A stretch of 64,000 nucleotides of DNA from an uncultured bacterium (lineage in GTDB: Bacteria; Actinomycetota; Actinomycetes; S36-B12; CAIYMF01): positions 40,704 to 104,703 of the forward strand of contig CAIKEU010000029.1 of assembly GCA_903826575.1 (NCBI GenBank), read 5' to 3'. Below, piece after piece: positions 18,250 through 27,788 of this stretch. A program made the translations under genes and the position numbers. Each line of letters opens with the position of its first letter. Within the stretch, counting starts at the first letter, position 1. The notes under the pieces were generated by a model that saw nothing but the letters and a program-made list of their open reading frames with translations, was not told where the DNA came from and did not search any database.

Positions 18250-18514
18250 ACATCAATACGAGTTAAGGGTGACCAGGTCTGCGGCCGCACACATCGCGCA
18301 ACGGCTACCGGACAAGCTCGCAGCGGCCTGTATCGAGTTCATAACAGGTGTCCTGATTGAAAATCCGCGACGCGTCGGGAAACCGCTGCTCCCACCCCTG
18401 GAGCCTGCTTACTCAGCGCGACGAGGATCCTTTCGAATCCTGTACCTCATTGACGATGAATCGCGAATCGTGACGGTCACCGCGGTAGCCCACCGAAACG
18501 ACGCTTACCGCTAG
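18236..18514 (+). CDS. Toxin, RelE/ParE family
   Basis: 92 aa; GTG start inside the antitoxin gene. The RelE/ParE fold is indicated by YELRVTRSAAAHIAQRLP, then IENPRRVGKPLLPPLEPAYSARRGSFRILYLID and the C-terminal VTVTAVAHRNDAYR. The Arg of GSFRILY and the terminal His-Arg-Tyr are typical of RelE mRNA endonucleases. It probably inhibits translation when the antitoxin is degraded. Both genes precede a strong bidirectional terminator. Confidence 0.9.
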   Translation: MARTEHQYELRVTRSAAAHIAQRLPDKLAAACIEFITGVLIENPRRVGKPLLPPLEPAYSARRGSFRILYLIDDESRIVTVTAVAHRNDAYR

Positions 18515-18583
18515 AACAGTGGCAAAGGTCCCCTACTAGCCGCTACGCGACTAGCGGGGGCCCACGAGTCCACTTTGCATGAA

Positions 18584-18629
18584 CACAAAAACAAGGGAGC
18601 CACCCGAAGGTGGCTCCCTTGTTTTTGTG
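18584..18629. terminator. Bidirectional terminator, 21-bp perfect stem
   Basis: The arm 18584-18604 pairs perfectly with 18609-18629 around a CGAA loop; the core is AAGGGAGCCACC / GGTGGCTCCCTT flanked by A and T tracts. It serves the toxin gene on the plus strand and tRNA-Val on the minus strand, whose 3' end it abuts. Confidence 0.9.
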
Positions 18630-18701
18630 GGCGCAAAGGGACTCGAACCCCTGACCCCCTGCTTGTAAGGCAGGTGCTCTAACCAACTGAGCTATGCGCC
18701 C
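18628..18701 (-). tRNA. tRNA-Val (anticodon UAC)
   Basis: The minus strand gives a full cloverleaf: acceptor GGGCGCA/TGCGCCC, D arm GCTCAGTTGGTTAGAGC, anticodon stem-loop CCTGCCTTACAAGCAGG with TAC at the anticodon, T arm with GGTTCGAGTCC. The CCA end is not encoded. Confidence 0.96.
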
Positions 18702-18787
18702 GTGCACTTCCTCCGGCCATAAGCCACAAGAAAAGCCCGCCGGGTGAGATTACCGTGTCGAGGCCCGATCCTCCGAATGCACCCACA

Positions 18788-19108
18788 TTAAGCACGCGGC
18801 GGGCTGCTCCCCAGCAGCCGATCAATGGCCGCAGCAACCTCGTCCGCCAACGCGGAACTGCCCCCCGGACGCCTCGACGAAGCAGTCGTCGAAAACCACG
18901 TGGCACCACAGGCGCGGCACGAAATCTCACCTAGCCGCTTGATCAGCATCGTTGACGAACACGTCGTACAGGCATCAAGCCCGCTCACGGACGTGAAGCA
19001 CTCCGGACAGATCAGCACCTGCTCGCCATCTACGACAGCTCGCTTCCAGTCAGAGACTTGACCATGACTGGGATCGTCTTGGCGACAGCCACATGCGAAG
19101 CAACCCAC
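18788..19108 (-). CDS. Small zinc-ribbon-like protein of unknown function
   Basis: 106 aa; GTG start without Shine-Dalgarno. Four Cys clusters are visible: CFAC(GC) near the N-terminus, CPEC, CTTC and CRAC, consistent with two zinc ribbons, followed by a short helical tail. I do not recognise the family. It lies 15 bases downstream of the AhpE-like gene on the same strand, so it is probably in that transcript, and upstream of tRNA-Val. The start is uncertain. Confidence 0.55.
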   Translation of the reverse strand: MGCFACGCRQDDPSHGQVSDWKRAVVDGEQVLICPECFTSVSGLDACTTCSSTMLIKRLGEISCRACGATWFSTTASSRRPGGSSALADEVAAAIDRLLGSSPPRA

Positions 19109-19123
19109 AGCGATATAACCGCT

Positions 19124-19582
19124 CTAAAGAGCAGCCAAGGCATCCCGGTAATCCTGGGTGCGGCGTGCATCGCCAGGCCCGTTGATGACCATCCAGCGGA
19201 TGACACCGGCCTTATCAATGATGAACGTTCCGCGGTTCGGGAATCCGCCCCGCTCGAAGAAAGTGCCATATGCCTGCGAAACCTCACCATGTGGCCAGAA
19301 ATCGCTCAGCAGTTGGAAGTCGTACTTCTCTTGCTCAGCGAACACCTTCAGGGTTGGCGCGCTGTCACAGGACACACCGAGTACCACGGTGTCGTCATTT
19401 TCAAAGACGGCACTCAGATCGCGGATTTCGCAGAGCTCGCCGGTGCAAATATTCGTGAACGCCAGCGGATAGAACACAACAACGACATTCTTCGACCCAC
19501 GGTAGGACGAGAGTCGCACCTTCTCACCGAACTGGTTTTCCAACTCAAAATCCGGAGCCTCTTGGCCAACCTCACAAGACAT
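19124..19582 (-). CDS. Peroxiredoxin, AhpE-like
   Basis: 152 aa from ATG 19582, preceded by GAGAGG. Thioredoxin-fold peroxiredoxin with the catalytic segment FYPLAFTNICTGELC: peroxidatic Cys46 with Pro39 and Thr43, and a second Cys at 51. It reduces hydrogen peroxide, organic peroxides and peroxynitrite in the cytosol. Length and motifs fit mycobacterial AhpE, which also lies near the DUF3052 and aceE genes. Confidence 0.87.
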   Translation of the reverse strand: MSCEVGQEAPDFELENQFGEKVRLSSYRGSKNVVVVFYPLAFTNICTGELCEIRDLSAVFENDDTVVLGVSCDSAPTLKVFAEQEKYDFQLLSDFWPHGEVSQAYGTFFERGGFPNRGTFIIDKAGVIRWMVINGPGDARRTQDYRDALAAL

Positions 19583-19682
19583 GACGTACCTCTCTGCACA
19601 CGAATCTAGGCCCAACTAAACAACGTGATCGTGGCATAGGTGCGGCCACATTGCAGCGCCGGGTCCTACGAACATGGAGTGC

Positions 19683-20132
19683 CTAGCGACGGCCAGCCTT
19701 TGGTGCCACCAGCCGAGTGCCTTGCCACTCACGCGATGCAGAAATTGTGCTCGTAGATTGCAGTCCGGCAGTTGGTGCCGCGTCCGAAATGTCCGACGCT
19801 TCAACGTGGCCATCTCGACCAGGTTTGGGTGTCATCAACCAGATCACGCCCTGGTCGGCCAGAAACTCGAGTGCATCGACGAGCACATCTACTAGGTCGC
19901 CATCTTCATCGCGCCACCACAGGAGTACGACATCGACAACGTCGTCGTACTCCAAATCCACGAGCGCGGATTCGGTAACAGCTTCAATGCTCGCGCGAAG
20001 TTCGTCATCACAATCGTCGTCATAGCCGACTTCCTGAACGACCTGTCCCGCGACAAAACCAAGCCGCAGTGCCAAAGCACGAGTGGAATCGCCGTCGGCG
20101 GTGGTCTCGTCGGTACGTGATGTTGTGGTCAT
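19683..20132 (-). CDS. DUF3052 family protein
   Basis: 149 aa, acidic. The conserved actinobacterial core LGFVAGQVVQEVGYDDDCDDELR, DDVVDVVLLWWRDEDGDLVD and DQGVIWLMTPKPGRDGHVE is clear (about residues 23-113). The C-terminal 30 residues are variable. Function is unknown. It lies divergently next to aceE, as in many actinobacteria. Confidence 0.88.
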   Translation of the reverse strand: MTTTSRTDETTADGDSTRALALRLGFVAGQVVQEVGYDDDCDDELRASIEAVTESALVDLEYDDVVDVVLLWWRDEDGDLVDVLVDALEFLADQGVIWLMTPKPGRDGHVEASDISDAAPTAGLQSTSTISASREWQGTRLVAPKAGRR

Positions 20133-20507
20133 GCGCCGTCAATTTCCGGGGTATCAACCGGGCCAAATGGGTGGGCCATGTACGTAGTCCACCGGACATG
20201 CAGTCGCTACGCAAGCATTTTGTGCATTCCAATACGTGGCGTTTCGTCTAAATCACAAAAATTTGCGTCACAAGGCTCGAAATCAGGCCGATTTGAGCCG
20301 CAGCGGGAGGTTCCCAACGAACCGCTCGACGTACCTGAGCCACGTCCTGAACATCAACACACCGACGCCCGAGTGCACTAGACGAGACCAAACACGGCAG
20401 GATGGGTATGCAGTAGTCGATGAAGACCTGCTGGCTCGCCCACAAGGCGCCTGCAGTCTCATCAGATTTGGCGCCAGGTAACCACCTGCGAACGAAGTGA
20501 GGTTTAC
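20133..20507. other. 375-base divergent intergenic region before aceE
   Basis: No gene is supported here. The region must contain the DUF3052 promoter (left) and the aceE promoter (right), neither of which I can assign with confidence. GTGAGG, six bases before GTG 20508, is a plausible aceE ribosome-binding site. Confidence 0.5.
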
Positions 20508-23243
20508 GTGTCTGTCGGACGTGATCGTGATCCGTTGCTGGCCGGTGGTTTACCCACCCAGTACGTCGACGTTGATCCGGGTGAGACCTCTGAGTGGCTC
20601 GAGTCCTTCGACGCCTTGGTCGCTAACGCGGGGGCCTACCGCGCTCGCTACATCATGCTGTCGCTGTTGCGCCGCGCCGCGGAGCAGAATGTTGGTGTCC
20701 CCAGCCTGCGCAGCACTGACTACATCAATACCATTCCGCCTGAGCGAGAGCCGTGGTTCCCCGGCGATGAGGCACTCGAACGCCGCATTCGAGCGTATGC
20801 CCGCTGGAATGCGGCGATCATGGTGCATCGGGCACAGCGTCCCGGAATTAGCGTTGGTGGTCACATCTCGACGTATGCGTCTACAGCCTCGCTCTACGAA
20901 GTCGGCTTCAACCACTTCTTTCGCGGCAAAGAACATCCAGGTGGCGGTGACCAGATCTTCTTCCAAGGTCACGGCTCACCAGGCATCTACGCTCGCGCAT
21001 ATCTCGAGGGTCGACTCGACGAACACCAACTAGATGGCTTCCGTCAAGAACTTTCCCATCCCGGCGGCGGGCTCTCGTCGTATCCACATCCACGTCTAAT
21101 GCCCGACTTTTGGGAATTCCCCACCGTCTCGATGGGTCTTGGCCCTCTCAATGCGATCTACCAGGCTCGCTTCAATCGTTATCTCAACGATCGCGGCATC
21201 AAGGACACGAGCCAGCAGCGTGTCTGGGCGTACCTCGGTGACGGTGAGATGGACGAGGTGGAAAGCCTTGGCGCACTTGGGCTTGCAGCCCGTGAAGAGC
21301 TCGACAACTTAACCTTCGTCGTCAATTGCAACCTGCAACGACTAGATGGTCCAGTACGCGGCAACGGCAAGATCATTCAAGAACTTGAATCATTCTTCCG
21401 GGGCGCCGGCTGGAATGTCATCAAGGTGGTGTGGGGTCGCAAGTGGGACGACCTCCTAGCCCTCGATAACGATGGTGCCCTCGTCAACTTGATGAACCGC
21501 ACCCCCGATGGTGATTTCCAGACGTATAAGACCGAAAACGGCGGCTTCATTCGCGAGAACTTCTTCGGCCGCGATCCCCGCACCCGCAAGATGGTGGAAA
21601 CCTGGACGGACGACGAAATCTGGTCGCTCAGCCGCGGTGGTCACGACTACCGCAAGCTATACGCGGCGTATCGTGCCGCCACCGAGCACAAGGGTCAGCC
21701 GACGGTCATCTTGGCGAAGACGATTAAGGGCTGGACTCTTGGCAGTCACTTCGAGGGTCGCAACGCTACGCATCAGATGAAGAAGCTCACGCTCGACGAT
21801 CTCAAGGAATTCCGCGACCGTTTGCAGATTCCGATCGCGGATTCAGAACTCGACGAGAAGTTGCCGCCGTACTACCGGCCCGCTGCCGATCACGAGCATA
21901 TGCAGTACATGATGGAACGACGCCGGGCACTCGGTGGATCGATCCCGACCCGTCGCTACAGTGCCAAAGCCCTCGTCCTACCGGGCGACCCCGTCTATGA
22001 CGTAATGCGGCGAGGCAGTGGTAAGCAGGCAGTCGCTACCACAATGGCATTCGTCCGACTTCTCAAAGACTTGATTCGTGACGAGAACATCGGCCATCGA
22101 ATCGTCCCGATCATCCCTGACGAAGCACGTACCTTTGGCATGGATTCGCTTTTCCCAACGGCAAAGATCTACTCACCGCACGGTCAGACGTACCTGTCCG
22201 TCGACCGCGATCTTGTCTTGGCGTACAAGGAATCCACGTCTGGACAACTGCTACACGAAGGTATCAACGAAGCCGGCTCAGTGGCCTCTTTCACCGCTGC
22301 TGGATCGGCGTATGCCACCCATGGCGAACCCATGATTCCGATCTACATCTTCTACTCAATGTTCGGATTCCAACGTACGGGCGATTCCTTCTGGGCTGCG
22401 ATGGATCAGATGGCTCGCGGATTCGTTCTCGGTGCCACCGCCGGCCGCACCACGTTGAACGGCGAGGGTCTGCAGCACGAAGATGGACATTCACCGATCC
22501 TTGCGGCGACGAATCCTGGCGTTGTTGCCTATGACCCTGCCTACGGCTACGAGGTCGGTCACATCGTGCGCGACGGCCTGCGCCGAATGTACGGCGAGAA
22601 TCCTGAAAACATCTTCTACTACCTCACCCTCTACAACGAGCCCTACGTCCAGCCCGAGGAACCCGCTGACGTCGATATCGACGGAATCTTGAAGGGTATG
22701 CATGTCGTCTCAACCGCCGGAGAAGGAGAGGGTCCGCGGGCACAGATCCTTGCCTCTGGCGTAGGCGTCAATTGGGCGCTTGACGCTCAGCGACTTCTTC
22801 GCGACGACTGGGGTGTCCAAGCAGACGTATGGTCCGTGACGTCATGGGGCGAGCTACGTCGAGATGGGCTTGAGGCCGATCGGTACAACTTGCTGAACCC
22901 GACATCGGAACGTCAAGTCCCCTACGTCACTGCGCGGCTTTCCGGCCGACCGGGTCCTGTCGTCGCGGTGAGCGATTACATGCGGGAACTGCAGGACATG
23001 ATTCGTTCATATGTACCAACGGATTACGCGAGTCTAGGAACGGACGGCTGGGGGATGTCCGACACCCGTGGCGCCCTACGTCGGCACTTCCTCGTCGACG
23101 CACAGAGCATCACGGTTCGCACCCTCGCCTCACTTGCCGAACGCGGTGAATTCGATCACGGTCTCGTTGCGCAGGCAATCGAGCGGTACCAACTGAACGA
23201 TCCCGCTGCAGCGGATGCTGGCAACACGGAAGGCTCTGGCTGA
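20508..23243 (+). CDS. aceE: Pyruvate dehydrogenase E1 component, homodimeric
   Basis: 911 aa; GTG start with GAGG upstream. It decarboxylates pyruvate with thiamine diphosphate and acetylates the lipoyl group of E2. Family motifs: [22 protein letters not shown]...[19 protein letters not shown], and the ThDP motif [14 protein letters not shown] ending in VVNCN. The C-terminal transketolase-like part has [19 protein letters not shown] and [10 protein letters not shown]. Length matches other actinobacterial/proteobacterial AceE. E2 and E3 genes are not adjacent, which is usual in actinobacteria. Confidence 0.97.
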   Translation: MSVGRDRDPLLAGGLPTQYVDVDPGETSEWLESFDALVANAGAYRARYIMLSLLRRAAEQNVGVPSLRSTDYINTIPPEREPWFPGDEALERRIRAYARWNAAIMVHRAQRPGISVGGHISTYASTASLYEVGFNHFFRGKEHPGGGDQIFFQGHGSPGIYARAYLEGRLDEHQLDGFRQELSHPGGGLSSYPHPRLMPDFWEFPTVSMGLGPLNAIYQARFNRYLNDRGIKDTSQQRVWAYLGDGEMDEVESLGALGLAAREELDNLTFVVNCNLQRLDGPVRGNGKIIQELESFFRGAGWNVIKVVWGRKWDDLLALDNDGALVNLMNRTPDGDFQTYKTENGGFIRENFFGRDPRTRKMVETWTDDEIWSLSRGGHDYRKLYAAYRAATEHKGQPTVILAKTIKGWTLGSHFEGRNATHQMKKLTLDDLKEFRDRLQIPIADSELDEKLPPYYRPAADHEHMQYMMERRRALGGSIPTRRYSAKALVLPGDPVYDVMRRGSGKQAVATTMAFVRLLKDLIRDENIGHRIVPIIPDEARTFGMDSLFPTAKIYSPHGQTYLSVDRDLVLAYKESTSGQLLHEGINEAGSVASFTAAGSAYATHGEPMIPIYIFYSMFGFQRTGDSFWAAMDQMARGFVLGATAGRTTLNGEGLQHEDGHSPILAATNPGVVAYDPAYGYEVGHIVRDGLRRMYGENPENIFYYLTLYNEPYVQPEEPADVDIDGILKGMHVVSTAGEGEGPRAQILASGVGVNWALDAQRLLRDDWGVQADVWSVTSWGELRRDGLEADRYNLLNPTSERQVPYVTARLSGRPGPVVAVSDYMRELQDMIRSYVPTDYASLGTDGWGMSDTRGALRRHFLVDAQSITVRTLASLAERGEFDHGLVAQAIERYQLNDPAAADAGNTEGSG

Positions 23244-23258
23244 TCTGATTCGCAGGAG

Positions 23259-23291
23259 ATGCACGCGCTCTTAACCGAGGGTCGCGTGCAT
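23259..23291. terminator. Convergent terminator hairpin
   Basis: ATGCACGCG (23259-23267) pairs with CGCGTGCAT (23283-23291), followed by TTCCC on the plus strand. It lies between aceE and the convergent pirin gene; the pirin stop codon (23271-23273) is in the loop. Confidence 0.6.
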
Positions 23292-24038
23292 TTCCCAGAT
23301 CAAAACCTCAGCGGCGTCATCGCGCGCTGTAATCCGCCGACCATCTGATGCCGTAATTCGAGCCGAATCCCCAGTGCCCAAAACCCCAGCGCCTTCAAGG
23401 TCTACGGCACCGCGAGCCACAAACAGATGGACGAACGGCGCTGATGTAATCTCAACGGTCTGGTCAGCAGCTAATCTGGCGACCTGAAGAGCCGCGTACT
23501 TGTTGTTGATGTGGATAGCACGCTGATCACGATGCTTATCCATTCCCGAAGCGACCACAACCAACCCACCGCGAGTGAGCTCCTCAGAAATATCTAACTG
23601 CTCATACTCCGGTGCGATACCGGGCGTATCCGGAACGACCCACATTTGAATGAAGTGGACCGGATCACGATGCTCGGGCCCACCTAGAACCCGCCACGAA
23701 TCATTCTTCTCTGAGTGCAAGATGCCCGTTCCTGCACTCATGCGTTGGGCCAAACCCGGATGAATGATGCCGTTATGGCCCTCGCTGTCCTGATGTACCA
23801 ACTGTCCGTCGAGCACCCACGTCACGATCTCCATATCGCGGTGCGGATGGGTTTCGAACCCGCTACCGGCAGCAACAACGTCGTCGTTCGAGACCAGCAA
23901 CAGCCCAAAGTGGGTGTTCGCTGCGTCGTAATGGCGTCCGAAAGAAAAACAGTGGTGGCTATCGAGCCAGTCAATATCGGTCGCAAAGCGCTGACCAGAC
24001 CGGCGGATATCTAACTCGGGATGGGCAAGATTGGTCAT
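23271..24038 (-). CDS. Pirin family protein
   Basis: 255 aa bicupin. The N-terminal cupin carries the metal ligands in GFETHPHRDMEIVTW and ILHSEKN, plus PVHFIQMWV. Some bacterial pirins have quercetinase activity or modulate pyruvate dehydrogenase; here the gene is convergent with aceE, but that alone does not establish a link. The C-terminal cupin is less conserved. The start is ATG 24038. Confidence 0.88.
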   Translation of the reverse strand: MTNLAHPELDIRRSGQRFATDIDWLDSHHCFSFGRHYDAANTHFGLLLVSNDDVVAAGSGFETHPHRDMEIVTWVLDGQLVHQDSEGHNGIIHPGLAQRMSAGTGILHSEKNDSWRVLGGPEHRDPVHFIQMWVVPDTPGIAPEYEQLDISEELTRGGLVVVASGMDKHRDQRAIHINNKYAALQVARLAADQTVEITSAPFVHLFVARGAVDLEGAGVLGTGDSARITASDGRRITARDDAAEVLIWEMHATLG

Positions 24039-24168
24039 ATACCTAGCCTACGCCGCCGGCGCATTGATCCTCACCGAGCGATGTCACTCACAACGATTGT
24101 GGGGTTCCACCAACTCAGCAATCATGGGACGCGCCAAGACACCCCACACCAGCACTATCGTTAGGCCC

Positions 24169-25335
24169 GTGAATTCACGCCGCCGTACCGCTACCGTGCG
24201 TCGGCTAGAGCGATCAACTGGCGATCTGGCAACAGCGGCCGCCGTGCGGATGGAATCTGAACTGCCGTGGTACGCCGCGATGTCTGCGGCCGACAGGTCC
24301 TGGGTCAATCTCGTGGCCCAAGCCGGTATCGCCGCCTTCGTGCAATGGGTTCGCGACCCCGACGCCGCCAACGCAATTACCGCCGACGTGTTTGCCACCG
24401 CACCCCGCGAACTTGTTCGGGCTGTCTCGCTTCAACAGACCGTAGATCTCGTCCGCACGACAATCGCTGTCGTCGAAGAACATCTGACGGATCTCGTCGG
24501 TGACGATGATCGTGTGTGGTTCAGAGAAGCCATCTTGCTTTACTCACGTGAGATCGCGTTTGCCGCTGCACAGGTGTACGCACGTGCTGCCGAATCGCGA
24601 GGTGCATGGGATGCGCGACTCGAATCCCTTGTCTTGGACGCACTCTTGCGTGGCGAAGTCGATGACGCAGTTCTTTCTCGGGGCGCCGCCCTGGGTTGGG
24701 GAAATGTAAGCGGCGTGTGCGTCATTGCCGGCACTGCACCGGAAGGTGATCCCGACGCGATCAGCGAATCCATCAAACGCGTCGCCCGTCACAATCGGCT
24801 GGAGGCCCTCACCAGAGTCCAAGGGGCCGGCATGATCGTCGTGGCGGGTAACGTCAAAGAGGAAGCTGCAGTTGCCAAAACGTTGTCGACACAATTCGGA
24901 GCCGGCCCCATCGTCGTCGGTCGTCGCGTTGACGGCCTACATGAGGCGGCTCGAAGCGCCCAGGAAGCGATGTCGGGGCTCCGCGCGGCTCGGGGTTGGC
25001 CTGACGCTCCCCGCCCCGTCAGCGCCGATGATCTGCTCGCCGAGCGCGCGTTGGCAGGTGATGAGAGTGCCATTAACCGACTCGTGCTCGGTGTCTTTGC
25101 AGTTCTTGAATCCGAAGACCCGAGCCTGTTGGAAACACTGTCGTGCTACCTAGAACGGGCCGGCTCGCTGGAAGGAGCCGCCAGAGATTTGTTCGTTCAT
25201 CCGAACACGGTTCGCTACCGGTTACGCCGCGTCGCTGACCTGACTGGTTACACCCCGACGTTGCCTCGGGACGCGTGGACCCTACAACTGGCAATGACCT
25301 TCGGCCGCCTGCATCATCCGACCAGCCCTTTGTAG
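24169..25335 (+). CDS. PucR/CdaR-type transcriptional regulator of the fab operon (MabR/FasR-like)
   Basis: 388 aa from GTG 24169, chosen because homologous proteins begin near SRRRTATVRRLE; the frame extends further upstream into the pirin promoter region without similarity. The middle domain is GGDEF-like and degenerate. The C-terminal HTH (PucR, PF13556) reads LETLSCYLERAGSLEGAARDLFVHPNTVRYRLRRV. It is immediately upstream of fabD, the position of Rv2242/MabR in mycobacteria and FasR in Streptomyces. A palindrome overlapping its stop codon is the likely target. Confidence 0.85.
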   Translation: MNSRRRTATVRRLERSTGDLATAAAVRMESELPWYAAMSAADRSWVNLVAQAGIAAFVQWVRDPDAANAITADVFATAPRELVRAVSLQQTVDLVRTTIAVVEEHLTDLVGDDDRVWFREAILLYSREIAFAAAQVYARAAESRGAWDARLESLVLDALLRGEVDDAVLSRGAALGWGNVSGVCVIAGTAPEGDPDAISESIKRVARHNRLEALTRVQGAGMIVVAGNVKEEAAVAKTLSTQFGAGPIVVGRRVDGLHEAARSAQEAMSGLRAARGWPDAPRPVSADDLLAERALAGDESAINRLVLGVFAVLESEDPSLLETLSCYLERAGSLEGAARDLFVHPNTVRYRLRRVADLTGYTPTLPRDAWTLQLAMTFGRLHHPTSPL

Positions 25336-25347
25336 GTTTCCTACAAA
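25329..25347. promoter_or_regulatory. Palindromic operator before fabD
   Basis: TTTGTAGG-TTT-CCTACAAA is a perfect 8-bp inverted repeat with a 3-base centre. Written as TTTGT-N9-ACAAA it agrees with the TTTTGT-N9-ACAAAA motif I recall for mycobacterial MabR. It overlaps the regulator stop codon (25333-25335). A possible -10 TAGGGT lies at 25367-25372. Confidence 0.7.
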
Positions 25348-25413
25348 TTTTGTTGGCCGACCTTGGTAGGGTCGTGAACGTCGGACCTGTCGCTCACGGG
25401 AGAAGGTGAAGGG

Positions 25414-26598
25414 GTGCTTGCAGTAGTCGCTCCCGGACAGGGATCACAGACCCCAGGATTCATCACCCCATGGCTTGAAGTACCCGGGTACGAAGAGCGA
25501 TTGCGTTGGCTTTCTACCGTCGCCGGCCTCGATTTGGTTAAGCACGGCACCGACAGCGACGCTGACACGATTCGCGACACTGCTGTCGCTCAACCCCTGC
25601 TCGTAGGCGCCGGCTTGGTCACCCTGCTTTCGCTTTTTCCGCACCCCGCTGAGGCGTACGGCAAGGTTGGCGTTGGTGCCGGTCACAGCGTCGGTGAAAT
25701 CACCGCCGCTGTTGGCGCCGGTGTCATGACCGCCGAGCAGGCAATGGTTTTTGTGCGTGAGCGCGGTAATGCAATGGCCGCTGCCTCCGCAGTAACGGCG
25801 ACCGGTATGACGGCCGTACTTGGCGGTGATCGGGACGAGGTTGTCGCGGCTGCCGAACGCGCAGGCCTGACTGCGGCAAACGAGAACGGTTCCGGACAGA
25901 TCGTGGTGGCCGGCACGCTCGACCAACTTGAAGCTTTCGCCGCGAACCCACCTGAGAAGGCGCGACTTCGTCCCCTTCAGGTTGCTGGCGCATTCCACAC
26001 GTCCCATATGGCTCCCGCCGTGCAGACCTTGGCCGGCCTTGCGCGCTCGATCTATGTTCACGACACCCGCATGCGTCTTCTCAGCAACGCCGACGGCGCC
26101 GTCGTTCATAGTGGACGTGAGGTTCTGACCAGGCTAGTGACGCAAGTCAGTAGCCCAGTCCGCTGGGACCTCTGCATGAACACGATGGCGGACCTAGGAG
26201 TCACTGCGCTGATCGAACTTGTCCCCGGTGGCACCCTCACCGGCCTGGCTAAGCGCGGACTTCCCGGCATCGAAACATTGGCACTGAACACTCCCGACGA
26301 CCTTGAAGCCGCATGGGATCTGATCGATCGCCACAAGACGCTCAGCCCAACCGCTCAATCGCCCACTTGGCGACTACTAGTGTCACCGAGCAAGGGCACC
26401 TTCAAATTGGCGATCGATTCTGAATCAGGCGATTCGATCAGCGCAGGCGCTCCCATCGGATCGGTTGTCAACCTTCGCGATGAGCAGCAGATCTTGGCTC
26501 CACATGGCGGCACGATCGTCGAATGGCTTGTTGAAGATGGTGACCCGGTCTCGCCCGGCCAGCCCATTGTTCGACTCCACCCGATTGCGGTGAACTAG
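25414..26598 (+). CDS. fabD: Malonyl-CoA:ACP transacylase with extra C-terminal biotinyl/lipoyl-like domain
   Basis: 394 aa; GTG start after GAAGGTGAAGG. Residues 1-310 are FabD: GQGSQ, the active site GHSVGE (Ser92), GAFHTSHM with the catalytic His, and PGGTLTGLAKR. It moves malonyl from CoA to ACP. FabD normally ends near 300-315 residues. Residues about 318-390 are added: GTFKLAIDSESGDSISAGAPIG and APHGGTIVEWLVEDGDPV...GQPIV have the pattern of the two halves of a biotinyl/lipoyl barrel-sandwich. The turn that normally carries the modified Lys (MKM) is VNLRDEQQ, so it is probably not modified. First gene of the fab operon. Confidence 0.92.
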   Translation: MLAVVAPGQGSQTPGFITPWLEVPGYEERLRWLSTVAGLDLVKHGTDSDADTIRDTAVAQPLLVGAGLVTLLSLFPHPAEAYGKVGVGAGHSVGEITAAVGAGVMTAEQAMVFVRERGNAMAAASAVTATGMTAVLGGDRDEVVAAAERAGLTAANENGSGQIVVAGTLDQLEAFAANPPEKARLRPLQVAGAFHTSHMAPAVQTLAGLARSIYVHDTRMRLLSNADGAVVHSGREVLTRLVTQVSSPVRWDLCMNTMADLGVTALIELVPGGTLTGLAKRGLPGIETLALNTPDDLEAAWDLIDRHKTLSPTAQSPTWRLLVSPSKGTFKLAIDSESGDSISAGAPIGSVVNLRDEQQILAPHGGTIVEWLVEDGDPVSPGQPIVRLHPIAVN

Positions 26599-27599
26599 TG
26601 CCTGCCCTTACTTCTCAACCGACCCGCGCTGGTAGCCGCGTCCTGGGAACTGGTTCGTATCGACCGGAGCAGATCGTCACTAACGACGAGGTGGCCGCAC
26701 TCATTGACTCGTCCGACGAGTGGATTCGAGAGCGCAGCGGCATTATCGAACGTCGTCGATGTGCACCGGGTGAAAGCCTGACCGATATGGCAGTTGCCGC
26801 TGGTGCTAAGGCAATCGCTGATTCAGGAATCAGCGCCGACAGGATCTCTATGGTCCTGGTGGCGACTGTTACCCACCCCTTCCAAACTCCAGCCGCAGCA
26901 CCAGAAGTCGCGTTCCGTCTCGGTGCGCTCAACGCCGCGGCAATCGACCTCGGCGCGGCCTGTGCCGGATTCTGCTACTCACTCGGCATGGCAGATTCCA
27001 TGATCCGCGCTGGTAGCACCGAATACGTTTTGGTCGTTGGCGTGGAGAAGTTCACCGACTTTGTTTCACCAACCGACCGCGGTACCGCGTTCATTTTTGG
27101 TGACGGCGCCGGTGCGGCAATCGTTGGACCGAGCGATCACGCCGGCATCAGCCCGACGATCTGGGGTGCCGATGGTGAGCAGAAGGACCTCATCACAATG
27201 TCGCAGTCATGGTCCGAGTTCCGGCTCGAACCACATGACAACTTCCCGCACGTCGTGATGTCCGGCCAGCAAGTGTTTCGATGGGCCGTAAGTGACGTAC
27301 CGAAGATCGCCACGCGAACCTTGGAAGCGGCTGGAATCAGCGCGAACGACTTGACGGCCTTCATTCCCCACCAAGCAAACATGCGCATCACCGATGCGGT
27401 GGTTCGTGCACTGAAGCTTCCTGAGCACGTCATCATCGGCCGCGATATCGAAACGACGGGAAACACCTCGGCCGCTTCGGTGCCGTTGGCTCTCGATCGA
27501 CTCCGACAATCCGACAACCTACCCAGTGGCGGCTTAGCACTACTCATTGGTTTCGGCGCCGGCCTGGTGTACGCGTCGCAGGTCATTGAACTTCCCTAG
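26598..27599 (+). CDS. fabH: 3-oxoacyl-ACP synthase III
   Basis: 333 aa; GTG start sharing one base with the fabD stop. The thiolase-fold triad is intact: Cys122 in GAACAGFCYSL, His in PHQANMRI, Asn in TGNTSAASVP. It starts fatty-acid synthesis by condensing an acyl-CoA with malonyl-ACP. Its position between fabD and acpP is usual for Streptomyces-like actinobacteria; mycobacteria lack it here. Confidence 0.96.
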   Translation: MPALTSQPTRAGSRVLGTGSYRPEQIVTNDEVAALIDSSDEWIRERSGIIERRRCAPGESLTDMAVAAGAKAIADSGISADRISMVLVATVTHPFQTPAAAPEVAFRLGALNAAAIDLGAACAGFCYSLGMADSMIRAGSTEYVLVVGVEKFTDFVSPTDRGTAFIFGDGAGAAIVGPSDHAGISPTIWGADGEQKDLITMSQSWSEFRLEPHDNFPHVVMSGQQVFRWAVSDVPKIATRTLEAAGISANDLTAFIPHQANMRITDAVVRALKLPEHVIIGRDIETTGNTSAASVPLALDRLRQSDNLPSGGLALLIGFGAGLVYASQVIELP

Positions 27600-27650
27600 A
27601 CAGCAAAGAACGTTCCATCCCCCAAAGAAACAACCGCACCACCTCACTTC

Positions 27651-27690
27651 AGCACCACAGCACCACAGCACCACAGCACCACAGCACCAG
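27651..27690 (+). repeat. Five tandem copies of an 8-bp unit (AGCACCAC)
   Basis: AGCACCAC is repeated four times exactly and a fifth copy ends AGCACCAG, between fabH and acpP. The surrounding 190 bases are C/A-rich and non-coding. AGCACCAC occurs again near 27731. A simple-sequence tract like this can vary in copy number. Confidence 0.9.
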
Positions 27691-27788
27691 TTACGACCGC
27701 ACCACCGTTCGATCTCTAGTGATATGAATCAGCACCACTAACACGCTTCGTCACCCGACGAGGCGCACGCTCAAATCAAGGAGAAACT

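Noticed and set aside
24031..24168. N-terminal extension of the PucR-type regulator from 24031
   Set aside because: It would overlap the pirin start region and has no family similarity; GTG 24169 fits homologue starts.
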